Source of the DNA: Rhodococcus sp. ARC_M6
Lineage (GTDB): Bacteria > Actinomycetota > Actinomycetes > Mycobacteriales > Mycobacteriaceae
Assembly: GCF_022810305.1 (NCBI RefSeq)
Contig: NZ_JALGQH010000011.1
Location: 62,001 to 126,000, forward strand
DNA length: 64,000 bases
Direction of reading: 5' to 3'
The stretch's first letter is position 1. The number at the start of each line of letters is the position of its first letter. Positions 43,807 through 52,565 of the stretch are shown piece by piece. The notes under the pieces are model-generated. The model was not told where the DNA came from. It made no database searches and saw nothing but the letters and a program-made list of their open reading frames with translations. Made by a program: the position numbers and the translations under genes.

Positions 43807-46407
43807 TCAGAGCAGTCGAAGTTCCCGTGCCCGCGTGAGGGCTTCGTTTCGATTGTGTGCACCGAGTTTGCGATACATCGTGCGCAACTGGGTCTTGATC
43901 GTATTGACGGATACGAAGAGTTTGTCGGCCATTGCCGCCGAACTCAACCCGGCGTCGATCAGTGAAAGGACGGTGCGTTCACGTTCGGTCAATGTGACGA
44001 TCTGCAACGATTGCGGAAAAGCTTCGGCTGGAATCACTTTCAAGAACTGTGCGAGCGCACTGGAATTGGTTTTCGCCATCGATTCAAGCTGATCGATGTC
44101 GGGCAGGGCAATAGTCGAGAACGACCGCAGGTTGCCGGTCTGATCCGCGATGCTGCACGCTTTGGACCAGGCCTCTGCGGCTCGCCGGTGTTCGCCCAAC
44201 TGGCAATGCGCGACGGCCTGAACGAGAAGCGTTTCCATCTGTGCGCGCGGATATGATTCACCAGCCCAATCGAATTGGTGGCACAATGCCACCGCGGCTT
44301 CGTTTTGCCCCGTCTTCTGGCGGAGCCGGGCAACAGAGGCCAGGGTCCACGGATTGTCTGCCGGGTCGTCGATCTCGGAGGCCAGCGCCGACGCTTTGTT
44401 TCCGTCCCCGAGGGCAAGGGTGAGATCGATCTCGGTCGAACGCATCAGCGGTCCGGCAAACGACCCAGGTTTCAGGTGCTTCTGATGTGCGTCAACTGCC
44501 CTGTGTAACAAGGATAGCGCTGAGAATGTGTCCCGACGAGCCAGCGCGCACTGGCAGTGGGCATAGATGGCAAAGGCCCACAGTTCCTCCCTCTGTGCCG
44601 GTTGACCCAAAGCGGTGAGGGCTTCGTCTGCCGAGACAAAGTCGAGAGTGTCGAGCGACGCCAGCGTGCGAGCGACCAGTCCGGATACCTTGACCATCGA
44701 TCGGAGTCTGTCGTGGGTATCCGGATGCTTGTACTCGAATTGTGTCCATCGTTGCGATTGCAGGGGTTCGCCGACGATGGCCCAGTTCATTGCGGCACTA
44801 CCGGCAGCGTTGATCGCAATGTAGTCGGCGCCCTGTGACTGGCCTCCCCGGTAGGCCGTTCGCATCTCGATAGTCGACTCTGCGAACCTTCCGTTCAATT
44901 GAAATGTGATTCCCCATTGCAAGTGCATGATCGGGAGTTGACGGGTCACGTCGTCAGGGTTGGTCTCGAGAGCTCTACGGCTCAAATATGATAGGCGACG
45001 GGTTATTTCGGCTGCCTGCTTGTATTCTCCGGCCATCCGCAACATGATCGATTGCACGCAGCCGACACTGAGTGCATCTTTTGCGCCATCTCCGGATCCG
45101 AGTGCCCGAAGTTCTTCCGGAGAGGTGGGGAGCGTATCGAGGAGGCTGAATTTTTCGGTCAAGTGCATGGTGTAGAGGTTGCGCCCAGCTTTGACGGCAA
45201 CGTTCTTTCCGACAGCTTGTTGCGGAAGCCTTTGCAGCGCAGATCGAATGGCTTCCAGATTATCGGAGATCATCGTGACCCAATGATGTTCGATAATGTG
45301 GACGACGAGTTGCCAATCGTGTGCTTCGACTGCGTAGTTCAGTGCCGAAGCGTGGCGCCCGGAATCGAGTCTGTATTGCGAGAGTGACGACATCTGTTGT
45401 GTCGGATCAATTCCGGACTGCGCCTGCAGTGCAAGAATCGAACGTCGAACTGCCGGAGCAAGTTCCCACGTTTCTGCGGCCTCGGTTTCGATTCGGGAGA
45501 GAGCACCGATGGTCTCCAGCAGAAGGAGACGATTGCGAACTTGCTCACGGGATTCGCCCGACTTGAACAGATGGCCTGCGGTATCCACGTCAAGAGTTCG
45601 TGCCGTCGCGCAGGTCACGATGAACTCGCGGTGGTCGGCGAGGTCGGGGTCGGCGAGGATTTTTTCGTGTATGTATTTGTTGATGGCGCGCTGCAAGTTC
45701 AGCTCGAGAAGATCCTCTCGACGGTCTTGTGGCGGAAGGTCTTTGACGACGGAAATAGCTGATCGCACCAAGGCCGGCAACCCGCTCGTCGCCGCGATGA
45801 TCGTCTCGGCCTCGCCGGGAAGCAGAGTTGCGTCGGAGAGGTCGAAGAGCGCTCGGGTGTCTTCGATGCTGAACAGCAGGTCGTCAGCACCGATCAGTGC
45901 GTGATCGATTTCGAGGAGATAGGGCTCGGGGAAAAGTGTCAGGCCCGAAAGTGTTACGACGAGATCCAGGTGGTGGCATCGAGATACCAGTTCGATCAGT
46001 TGGTTTTCCAACTCGTCGTTCGGAATCCGATCCGGACGTATCAACACCAGTTGTACGGATCTCTCTGCCTCGGCGAGTGCAGCGACGAGATCGGTATAAG
46101 AATCGGTGAGTGTGGCCGAAATGGCAATACCGGACTGATTGCATTGACGGAGGACCATCGACCAGTAGGCCTCGGTGCTTGAACTGGGATGTGGGGCGCC
46201 AACCCAGACAACTGTGCGTCCGGACATGCTACGTGTTTGGAGCCAGGATGACAGGAGCGCAGATTTGCCGTATCCACTCGGAGCTCGCACGATCGTCAAT
46301 GGGGCTCGACGGTCCAATTTCGCAAAGAGGATTTGGCGGGGAAGCAACGCGGAGTGGGTACGACGTTCGGGTACCTTCGCCCTCAACTCACCGTCCCGCC
46401 CCAGCAT
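43807..46407 (-). CDS. Large ATP-binding LuxR-family regulator (MalT-like)
   Basis: An 866-residue STAND-type regulator. The N-terminal NTPase has Walker A APSGYGKSALLSSW at about residues 42-55, the middle is an all-helical TPR-like region, and the C-terminus (about residues 800-862) is a LuxR helix-turn-helix (LTERERTVLSLIDAGLSSAAMADKL, VNTIKTQLRTMYRKLG). AAAGGGA precedes the ATG at 46407. The inducer and targets are unknown. The HIT gene frame reaches back to its stop, so the two genes lie tightly head to tail. Confidence 0.88.
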   Translation of the reverse strand: MLGRDGELRAKVPERRTHSALLPRQILFAKLDRRAPLTIVRAPSGYGKSALLSSWLQTRSMSGRTVVWVGAPHPSSSTEAYWSMVLRQCNQSGIAISATLTDSYTDLVAALAEAERSVQLVLIRPDRIPNDELENQLIELVSRCHHLDLVVTLSGLTLFPEPYLLEIDHALIGADDLLFSIEDTRALFDLSDATLLPGEAETIIAATSGLPALVRSAISVVKDLPPQDRREDLLELNLQRAINKYIHEKILADPDLADHREFIVTCATARTLDVDTAGHLFKSGESREQVRNRLLLLETIGALSRIETEAAETWELAPAVRRSILALQAQSGIDPTQQMSSLSQYRLDSGRHASALNYAVEAHDWQLVVHIIEHHWVTMISDNLEAIRSALQRLPQQAVGKNVAVKAGRNLYTMHLTEKFSLLDTLPTSPEELRALGSGDGAKDALSVGCVQSIMLRMAGEYKQAAEITRRLSYLSRRALETNPDDVTRQLPIMHLQWGITFQLNGRFAESTIEMRTAYRGGQSQGADYIAINAAGSAAMNWAIVGEPLQSQRWTQFEYKHPDTHDRLRSMVKVSGLVARTLASLDTLDFVSADEALTALGQPAQREELWAFAIYAHCQCALARRDTFSALSLLHRAVDAHQKHLKPGSFAGPLMRSTEIDLTLALGDGNKASALASEIDDPADNPWTLASVARLRQKTGQNEAAVALCHQFDWAGESYPRAQMETLLVQAVAHCQLGEHRRAAEAWSKACSIADQTGNLRSFSTIALPDIDQLESMAKTNSSALAQFLKVIPAEAFPQSLQIVTLTERERTVLSLIDAGLSSAAMADKLFVSVNTIKTQLRTMYRKLGAHNRNEALTRARELRLL

Positions 46408-46593
46408 CCGTGTATTCCCTTTGTTTCTTGTGTTTCGGAAGGCCCTGCCCAGTCCGACAGGTCATATCGGGAATATCAGAACGATCCGTTTGCTTGGGGG
46501 AAGCGTAGTTGGTATGCGCAAAATATGTCTGATTTATGGCATTTACTGGGGGAATATCCGCCCACATTGGATTCGTTGACCGACATTGCAATC

Positions 46594-47487
46594 TCAGGCG
46601 TTGCCCTCGCCGGCCAATGCGAACAAGCCGTCGTCGGTCTGTTCGACCAATCCGTCGACGAGCAGGGAATGCAATGCGCGGTCGCGCTGTCCAGGGTCGG
46701 TAGGCCACACTATGTCCAACTGCGCACGCTCGACCGGACGGTGACACTCACGCAGTACTGCCATCAACTTGCCACGAACCTGACGATCGGTTCCGGCAAA
46801 TTTCTGTACCTTCTTCGGCGGGCCGGTGTGGGCGGGTTTTCCGGCAGCCACCCAGGCACAGTTCGGCAGCGGGCAATCGTCACAGTTGGGTGTCCGAGCC
46901 GTGCAGATCAATGCGCCGAGTTCCATCAGCGCGGCAGAGTATGTGGCAGCTCGCTCCCGCGTCCGCGGTAGCAAATCGGCAACGTCGGCCAGATCTCTTG
47001 TGTTCGACGGATTTCCAGGCTCGGCGATACCGTGAACGGCGCGGGCAACTACGCGTCGAACATTGGTGTCCACGACCGGAACTCGCTGCCCGTAGGCAAA
47101 GCATGCCACCGCGCGGGCAGTGTACGAGCCGATTCCCGGCAGCGTCAGCAAGATATCGACATCCGCTGGAACCGCATCGCCATGTTGGGTCGCGAGGACG
47201 CCCGCGCATTCGTGTAGCCGCAGCGCGCGCCGCGGATACCCGAGCTTTCCCCAGGCACGTAGTACCTCCGCTTGGCTCGACGCAGCCATCGCCGAGGGGA
47301 CAGGCCACCGCTGCACCCACTCTTCCCAGATAGGGGCGACTCGGACCACCGGCGTCTGCTGGAGCATGATCTCGCTCATCAGAATCTGCCAGGCGCTGAC
47401 GCCTTCGCGTCGCCACGGAAGGTCTCTTGCCGTCGCCGCATACCATTTCAGCAGCACAGAAGACTCGACTGCCACCTTGACTGACAC
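46594..47487 (-). CDS. mutY: A/G-specific adenine glycosylase
   Basis: Removes adenine mispaired with 8-oxoguanine. The 297-residue product has the helix-hairpin-helix region LPGIGSYTARAVACFAYG with the following catalytic Asp in VPVVDTNVRR (about residues 115-145), and an iron-sulfur cluster loop C-x6-C-x2-C-x5-C (CTARTPNCDDCPLPNC, about residues 195-210). The C-terminal MutT-like 8-oxoG recognition domain is short. Synteny with the carbonic anhydrase and disA genes follows mycobacteria (Rv3589), except that the mce remnant lies in between. Confidence 0.93.
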   Translation of the reverse strand: MSVKVAVESSVLLKWYAATARDLPWRREGVSAWQILMSEIMLQQTPVVRVAPIWEEWVQRWPVPSAMAASSQAEVLRAWGKLGYPRRALRLHECAGVLATQHGDAVPADVDILLTLPGIGSYTARAVACFAYGQRVPVVDTNVRRVVARAVHGIAEPGNPSNTRDLADVADLLPRTRERAATYSAALMELGALICTARTPNCDDCPLPNCAWVAAGKPAHTGPPKKVQKFAGTDRQVRGKLMAVLRECHRPVERAQLDIVWPTDPGQRDRALHSLLVDGLVEQTDDGLFALAGEGNA

Positions 47488-47564
47488 ACTCCCCGGGAAT
47501 TCGACCTTCGCATCGACCTGGCATCGACGTTCGGCGTCACCTTACCGGCAGGTGCCGACGCGTA

Positions 47565-48053
47565 TCAGAGCAGCTGGACGTTGCTGAGCTTCCATTTCCC
47601 GTCTTCGCGAACGAGCGAGAGCTGCATACGGTTGCGATCGATACGGGGGTCCAGGGAGTTGGTGTTGGTGATGGTCTGATCAAGGAAGACCAAGACCTCG
47701 GCACTGTCACGATCGCTGCCAGCCAGTCCCGCTGAAATGATCTGCGCCGACGACGTGGCCTGATACTGAACGATCATGTCTTGGAGGTTGGCCGCGACCT
47801 GGGTGTACTGGCCGGCGAACTCGCCAACCGAGTTTTCCCGTACGACGGACAGATTCTGATCGAGGTTCGCGAAGTTGTACGTCGCGAGATCTGTCGCGAA
47901 TTGTCGCCCGCTTTCCAGCGCGGTGGTGCGGGCTTCGTTGTCGAGTGAGTGTTGCCAGGTGGTGTATCCGCCCCAGCCGAGGGCCGAGAACACGGTGGGG
48001 GAAGGGCTTTCGATCGGGGATTCGTCGTCATCGGACTTCGTGAGATCGCTCAA
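47565..48053 (-). CDS. Mce-associated protein
   Basis: A 162-residue protein of the kind encoded at the 3' end of mce operons, with the conserved ALGWGGYTTWQHS segment and a SnoaL-like C-terminal fold (SDRDSAEVLVFLDQTITN; MQLSLVREDGKWKLSNVQLL). Family members normally carry a full membrane helix before GWGGY; here only SPTVFSALGWGGY remains, so membrane anchoring is doubtful. Its start overlaps the mceF-like stop by four bases. Confidence 0.8.
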   Translation of the reverse strand: MSDLTKSDDDESPIESPSPTVFSALGWGGYTTWQHSLDNEARTTALESGRQFATDLATYNFANLDQNLSVVRENSVGEFAGQYTQVAANLQDMIVQYQATSSAQIISAGLAGSDRDSAEVLVFLDQTITNTNSLDPRIDRNRMQLSLVREDGKWKLSNVQLL

Positions 48054-49288
48054 TGTGTTCCCTGTACTAGTAGTGCGGCAAATGAGTTGTCTCCGAGCAC
48101 TGTTTTCTGACCGCCGGTCAAACCCAGACGAATCGATGTGCCGCCACCGGCCGCGACGGTGCCCACTGCGGGGTCGTATTCGACAACACCTCCGATTGTT
48201 CCAGTTCCGGCTGGAATATTCTGCGAACCTCGGTTCTGGATTTTGCCCGATTGGTCAGTGCAATGCTGGTCTTTGTCGAGTGTGGTCGGCGAGACATCCT
48301 GTACGGTGCGGCGCGGGGTGTCGTAGATGCAGACCGGACCGACCGCGGTGATGAAATCCAGCTGCGCCCGACCATTCCTGACGATGCTACCGAGCTTCTC
48401 GAACCCCTTGGGTACCAACACGAGTAGCGTATCGACGGCCGGCATCCGCGCCGTGACGATCTGACTGGAAACAAGAGAATTCGCCAGCAGGAGGCTGAAT
48501 GGTTCACGGCTTTGCTCGATGAGAGGCAGTATCTGATTGTCGAGGACGGTGGGACTTCGATCAAGCAGAGTGCGCAGCTGTGGATCCGAAGACCTGACCT
48601 GATCGCTCAATTGTCGAAGTGTCAGAGCAGCATCCGGCAGTGCTGCCACGTTGTCCTCGTTGGCCGCGTAGAGAGTGCGTGAATTCTCGACCAGGGTGTT
48701 GAGGTGGGGTTGGTTGAACGCGATGGCCCGGACGATAACATCGCAATTGTCAACCAGGGCTTGCAGATCCGGACCTAGTCCACCCAGTCCGGTGCCGAGT
48801 TCACGGGAGAGCGTGCGAAGGTCGGCGGGATCGACGGTGTCCGCAGTGGTATTGAAGTTTGCGATGACCGTACCCAGCGGCACCGGTATCGACGTTTGTT
48901 CACGGGGTACGACGGAGCCGTCGACAAGGTAAGGGCCGCTGTCGGATTCAGAAGACAGCTGTACTTTCAGTACCGGAACAGCGGTGTCCCGGCTGATGGC
49001 TGCAACTGAATCGAGTGGGATCTCTCGATCGGCCGAGATGTTCAGGGTGAGAACGACCAGGTCTCGTTGGGCTGACAGGCGCACGGATTCGACATCACCG
49101 ACGGTGACCCCGCGATAGGCCACTTCCGACCCTTGCGCAATGCCGGCTGCATTCTCCAATTCGACTGTTACCGCGAAGCTCCCGGTGAACGGATCACCCG
49201 CACCTACTTGGCGCACAACGTAAGTCGTGCTGATCACGGCGATCAGAAGAAATGCAACGATCTCGAAGTAGACGGTCCTGTTCTTCAT
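48050..49288 (-). CDS. MCE-family protein (MceF-like)
   Basis: A 412-residue protein: one N-terminal membrane anchor (about residues 9-26), an MlaD/MCE domain at about 37-115 (SFAVTVELENAAGIAQGSEVAYRGVTVGDVESV) and a long helical, tube-forming region. It is the last Mce paralogue of the operon. Mce complexes carry lipids or sterols across the cell envelope with YrbE permeases and an Mkl ATPase. Its start overlaps the mceE-like stop (ATGA). Confidence 0.88.
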   Translation of the reverse strand: MKNRTVYFEIVAFLLIAVISTTYVVRQVGAGDPFTGSFAVTVELENAAGIAQGSEVAYRGVTVGDVESVRLSAQRDLVVLTLNISADREIPLDSVAAISRDTAVPVLKVQLSSESDSGPYLVDGSVVPREQTSIPVPLGTVIANFNTTADTVDPADLRTLSRELGTGLGGLGPDLQALVDNCDVIVRAIAFNQPHLNTLVENSRTLYAANEDNVAALPDAALTLRQLSDQVRSSDPQLRTLLDRSPTVLDNQILPLIEQSREPFSLLLANSLVSSQIVTARMPAVDTLLVLVPKGFEKLGSIVRNGRAQLDFITAVGPVCIYDTPRRTVQDVSPTTLDKDQHCTDQSGKIQNRGSQNIPAGTGTIGGVVEYDPAVGTVAAGGGTSIRLGLTGGQKTVLGDNSFAALLVQGTH

Positions 49289-50352
49289 CGTGTACCCCCG
49301 AGCAGCGGTGTTGCCGGCGTTCCCGGTGCTGTAGGAAGCGGTGGCAACGGCGGCGCCGCACCCGGGATTATCTCGTTCAGTACTCCGGTGACAGTTCCCT
49401 CGATATCGACATTGAGATCGATATTGACGTAATCGCTCGGACTGGCGCGCTCGAGGAGAACCCGGGCGTTGTCGAGGTTTGTCATCGTGTCGCCCAATGT
49501 CGGGCCCATCGCCGAAAACTGATCGAGGATGGGCGACAACCGCTCCGTCACATCGGCTATCTGATCGGAAGACTGGTCGAGAACGGAATTTGTTGCGGTG
49601 GCGAGCCTGTCCGTCTCGTCCAGTAGATCGAGCAAGGGTTGCCGTTGGTCGGCGACGACGCTCAATGCGGGTGTGAGAGTTCGCAACCCCTCGTCGATAG
49701 TGGCGCTTTCGTCGCTGATGACCGCGCTGAGACGGTTCAGTGAGTCCAATGCGGAATTGACGGAGTCCTTCCGCTCGTCGAGGGTGCCCAGAAGTGAATC
49801 GAGGCGGGCCAGGAGGTCCGGGACGGTGCCGGCGCGGCCGTCCAGAATTTGATTGGCTTCATGCACGATATTCTTCACCTGCGCCAAACCGCTTCCGTTC
49901 AGCAGAGTTCCGACGGCGCCGAGCAATTGCGCGACGTCGGGCCCGCGCACTGTCTGTGAGCGCAAGATTCTTGCTCCGGGTTCCAGCCTTGCCCCGTTCG
50001 CGTCTGCCGGGATCTCGAGATTGACGAAGGCGTCGCCGATGGGTGTGGACAATTCGATTCTCGCCCGAGTTTCCGCGGGTAGCGGGATGGTCGAATCGAT
50101 CTCGGTCTGAACAACTGCCGCAAAGTGATCGGCGCTCATCGACGTGATGCGGCCGACCACGGCCTGCCCGATTCGGACCTCGCCACCGATCGGAAGTAGC
50201 GATGCATCGACAAATTCCATGGTCAACGGATACGACTCACCCGGCATCCCTTGCCAGAGGGGAAGGTGCTGGAAATTGAGGCTGCATCCAGTCAGCATCG
50301 ATGTGAGTGCAAGTGCAGCAGTTGCTCCCACTGTTGATCTTGATGCGGCCAT
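49285..50352 (-). CDS. MCE-family lipoprotein (MceE/LprK-like)
   Basis: A 355-residue Mce protein with a lipoprotein signal peptide: lipobox LTGC at residues 20-23, so Cys23 is lipidated. An MCE domain follows (YPLTMEFVDASLLPIGGEVRIGQAVVGRITSM), then a helical region. The ATG at 50352 overlaps an upstream TGA as TGATG, the coupling typical of mceD-mceE. The in-frame TTG at 50355 is not needed. Confidence 0.88.
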   Translation of the reverse strand: MAASRSTVGATAALALTSMLTGCSLNFQHLPLWQGMPGESYPLTMEFVDASLLPIGGEVRIGQAVVGRITSMSADHFAAVVQTEIDSTIPLPAETRARIELSTPIGDAFVNLEIPADANGARLEPGARILRSQTVRGPDVAQLLGAVGTLLNGSGLAQVKNIVHEANQILDGRAGTVPDLLARLDSLLGTLDERKDSVNSALDSLNRLSAVISDESATIDEGLRTLTPALSVVADQRQPLLDLLDETDRLATATNSVLDQSSDQIADVTERLSPILDQFSAMGPTLGDTMTNLDNARVLLERASPSDYVNIDLNVDIEGTVTGVLNEIIPGAAPPLPPLPTAPGTPATPLLGGTR

Positions 50353-50438
50353 CAACGACCCCCGCCCAAAATCCAGGCAAGATCAGGACCCGCTGCCGTC
50401 GAGGGGAATTCGATGGGGTTGATGAGTCCCGGACCACT
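50352..50438 (-). pseudogene. C-terminal remnant of an MceD-like gene
   Basis: In the frame that ends with the TGA overlapping the mceE start, the minus strand reads SGPGLINPIEFPSTAAG, then PDLAWILGGGR and stop: 28 codons of protein-like sequence with no start of their own. This is where the end of mceD is expected, directly before mceE. It joins at about 50438 to a yrbE fragment in another frame. The assignment to MceD rests on position and style, not alignment. Confidence 0.5.
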
Positions 50439-50886
50439 CCTCGCGAATGGTTCGGGCGCCGAGGTCGGCGCAAATCGCGGAGCCGCCGACACCGGCGATG
50501 AGTGCACAGACCAATGGTCCAGCTTGCCCGATGATGAGAAAGGCGACTACGGCGCCGCTGTAGGCGCCGGCGCCGATTTGGTCGGCGAGTGATCCGATCT
50601 GGAGTGCAACACCAACACCGAGTGGGATCATCACCAGAGCGGACGCTACCGCTGTGACATGCGCGAGAAACCACATTTGCTCGACGGCTTCGCGCCAGGC
50701 GAGTCGCCGGCGTCGTACTGCCGTGATTGCGGCGAGGCACACATGGACGGTGAAGGTGAACAGGAGTCCGATCTCGCAGAGCAGGTTCGCGAAGAGATTC
50801 GACTTGGCTTGTGCCGGGAGCTCCGGCATGTCTTCCAGTCGACTCGCTTCTTCCGGGCGACTGTCGTTTTCAGCTGGTGTGGTCAC
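50383..50886 (-). pseudogene. YrbE/MlaE-type permease, truncated by deletion
   Basis: The 167-codon frame encodes the N-terminal part of a YrbE permease with membrane segments at about residues 36-56, 75-100 and 105-135 and the family motif GGSAICADLGARTIREE. Normally the protein continues with an IDAMEVMG block and two to three more helices (total about 250-280 residues). Here it runs into WSGTHQPHRIPLDGSGS and stops, because the next DNA is the end of an mceD-like gene in another frame. The second yrbE, mceA-C and most of mceD are missing. The shortened product is unlikely to work. Confidence 0.75.
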
Positions 50887-51093
50887 GCAGATCGTCCTCC
50901 CGCCTTTTCCTGCAGGAAGTGCCGGCAGGGCTCGCCCAGATGTACCCCCCGTACATTTGTGGACGAAGTTTTAGTGCTTCAGATCACAAAGGGTGGCGGT
51001 ATCAGGAAACTGACTCTGAAGTAAGTTCGGGATTTCCGTCCAAGAAACCTTTCCCGATGAGCCGGACAATCTCGGCGGGTGCACAATATTGGA

Positions 51094-51720
51094 ATGCCAC
51101 ATACAAGTCCGCTGAACGCTTGGAAGTCCCTCCGCGAGGGAAATGAGCGATTTGTGAACGGCACGTCGATACATCCCAGCCAAGGGATCGCCGATCGGGC
51201 GAAACTGGTCAATGAACAGCATCCCACTGCAGTTCTGTTCGGCTGTGGAGATTCACGTGTCGCAGCTGAGATCATCTTCGACCAGGGGCTCGGCGACATG
51301 TTCGTCGTTCGCACCGCCGGTCACGTTCTCGACGATTCGGTGTTGGGTTCCATCGAGTACGCCGTACATATTCTGAACGTGCCGCTCATCGTCGTGCTCG
51401 GGCACGATGGTTGTGGCGCGGTCAAGGCCACACTCGACGCGCTCGACAAGGGCAAGATTCCCGACGGCTTCATCCGCAGTGTGGTCGAGCGTGTTGCGCC
51501 GTCCATCCTCATGGGTCGGCAGGAAGGTCTGTCCACCGTCGACGAACTCGAAGGTCGGCACGTCGTCGAAACCGGATCGCTCATCATGCAGCGCTCCCGA
51601 ATCATTGCCGACAAAGTGGATAAGGGCACGTGCGCAATCGTCGGCGTCACCTACGCGCTGTCCGAGGGACACATGCGTTTGCAGGGCGCTGTCGGTGAAA
51701 TCGGCGAGTCAATCGAATAA
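51094..51720 (+). CDS. Beta-carbonic anhydrase
   Basis: Zinc enzyme interconverting carbon dioxide and bicarbonate. The 208-residue product has Cys-x-Asp-x-Arg in FGCGDSRVAAE (about residues 49-59), and GHDGCGAV (about 105-112) supplies the His and second Cys zinc ligands. The ATG at 51094 gives the MPHTSPLNAWKSL start that parallels the M. tuberculosis Rv3588c protein; an in-frame GTG at 51079 is possible. It is adjacent to the Rv3587c-like gene, as in mycobacteria. Confidence 0.94.
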   Translation: MPHTSPLNAWKSLREGNERFVNGTSIHPSQGIADRAKLVNEQHPTAVLFGCGDSRVAAEIIFDQGLGDMFVVRTAGHVLDDSVLGSIEYAVHILNVPLIVVLGHDGCGAVKATLDALDKGKIPDGFIRSVVERVAPSILMGRQEGLSTVDELEGRHVVETGSLIMQRSRIIADKVDKGTCAIVGVTYALSEGHMRLQGAVGEIGESIE

Positions 51721-51803
51721 TCGAAAGAACCACGCTCAGGTAGGCGCCGACACGCCGTCTCAGCTGACCGTTAGTCGGGCCTTCGCCAACTACCGTTGAG
51801 ACC

Positions 51804-52541
51804 GTGTTGGAACCGAATGGGCCACTGCCCCCTCAGATTTACTGGCGTCGACGGGCGCTGGCCATCGGTGCTGCAGTCGTTGCCTTGGCCTTGATCGTCT
51901 GGTTGATTTCTGCCGTCGTCGGCGGGGGTAGCGATTCCCCCGAGGCGGACGCTGCGGCTGCGAGTTCTTCGCTGACCCCGGAAGTGTCTTTCACTCCCAA
52001 TCCGTCCGGGAGCAACGGCTCCGGCGGTAGTGGCGGCGGCAACGGCGGCTCGGCCGATTCCGGCTCGGGTGGTTCTTCGGCGTCCACGTCGGGCAGCTCG
52101 ACCACATCTCCGACCAGTGCCGTCCCGGTGCCGGCGGGCCAGTGCGCGGACTCGTCCCTCGCGGTCAAGGCGACTGCCGACAAGCCCACGTTTGCCGGTG
52201 GCGAGGAACCGACCTTCACGATCGTCATCACCAATATCGGCTCGGCCGGCTGCAATCGCGATTTGGCCGGTGGTCTTCAACAGGTGCTCGTCTACAGCAT
52301 CGACGGCAAGACCCGGCTGTGGTCCAACGTCGACTGCTACCCGCAGCCGGCTCCGGATATCCGCAACCTCGAACCGGGCGAGCAGGCTGCATTCAAGGTC
52401 GCTTGGTCCGCCACAACGTCGAATCCGGATTGTGCCACCTCGGCGAACCCGCAGCGCAACCCCGTGGGAGCCGGCGCGTACACCGTTGTCGGGCAACTCG
52501 GAGCATTGCGGAGTGGCGCGGAGCCGTTCAATATCGCTTGA
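51804..52541 (+). CDS. Membrane-anchored protein with Ser/Gly linker (Rv3587c-like)
   Basis: A 245-residue protein: a short cytosolic N-terminus, one membrane helix (about residues 17-39), a 70-residue Ser/Gly/Ala linker and a globular extracytoplasmic domain with an even set of cysteines (GQCADSS, GCNRD, DCYPQP, DCATS) that probably form two disulfides. It matches Rv3587c in position and architecture. Function unknown; a cell-wall role is suggested only by topology. Confidence 0.8.
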   Translation: MLEPNGPLPPQIYWRRRALAIGAAVVALALIVWLISAVVGGGSDSPEADAAAASSSLTPEVSFTPNPSGSNGSGGSGGGNGGSADSGSGGSSASTSGSSTTSPTSAVPVPAGQCADSSLAVKATADKPTFAGGEEPTFTIVITNIGSAGCNRDLAGGLQQVLVYSIDGKTRLWSNVDCYPQPAPDIRNLEPGEQAAFKVAWSATTSNPDCATSANPQRNPVGAGAYTVVGQLGALRSGAEPFNIA

Positions 52542-52565
52542 GGGATCGCGTAACCAGCGGCTCGA

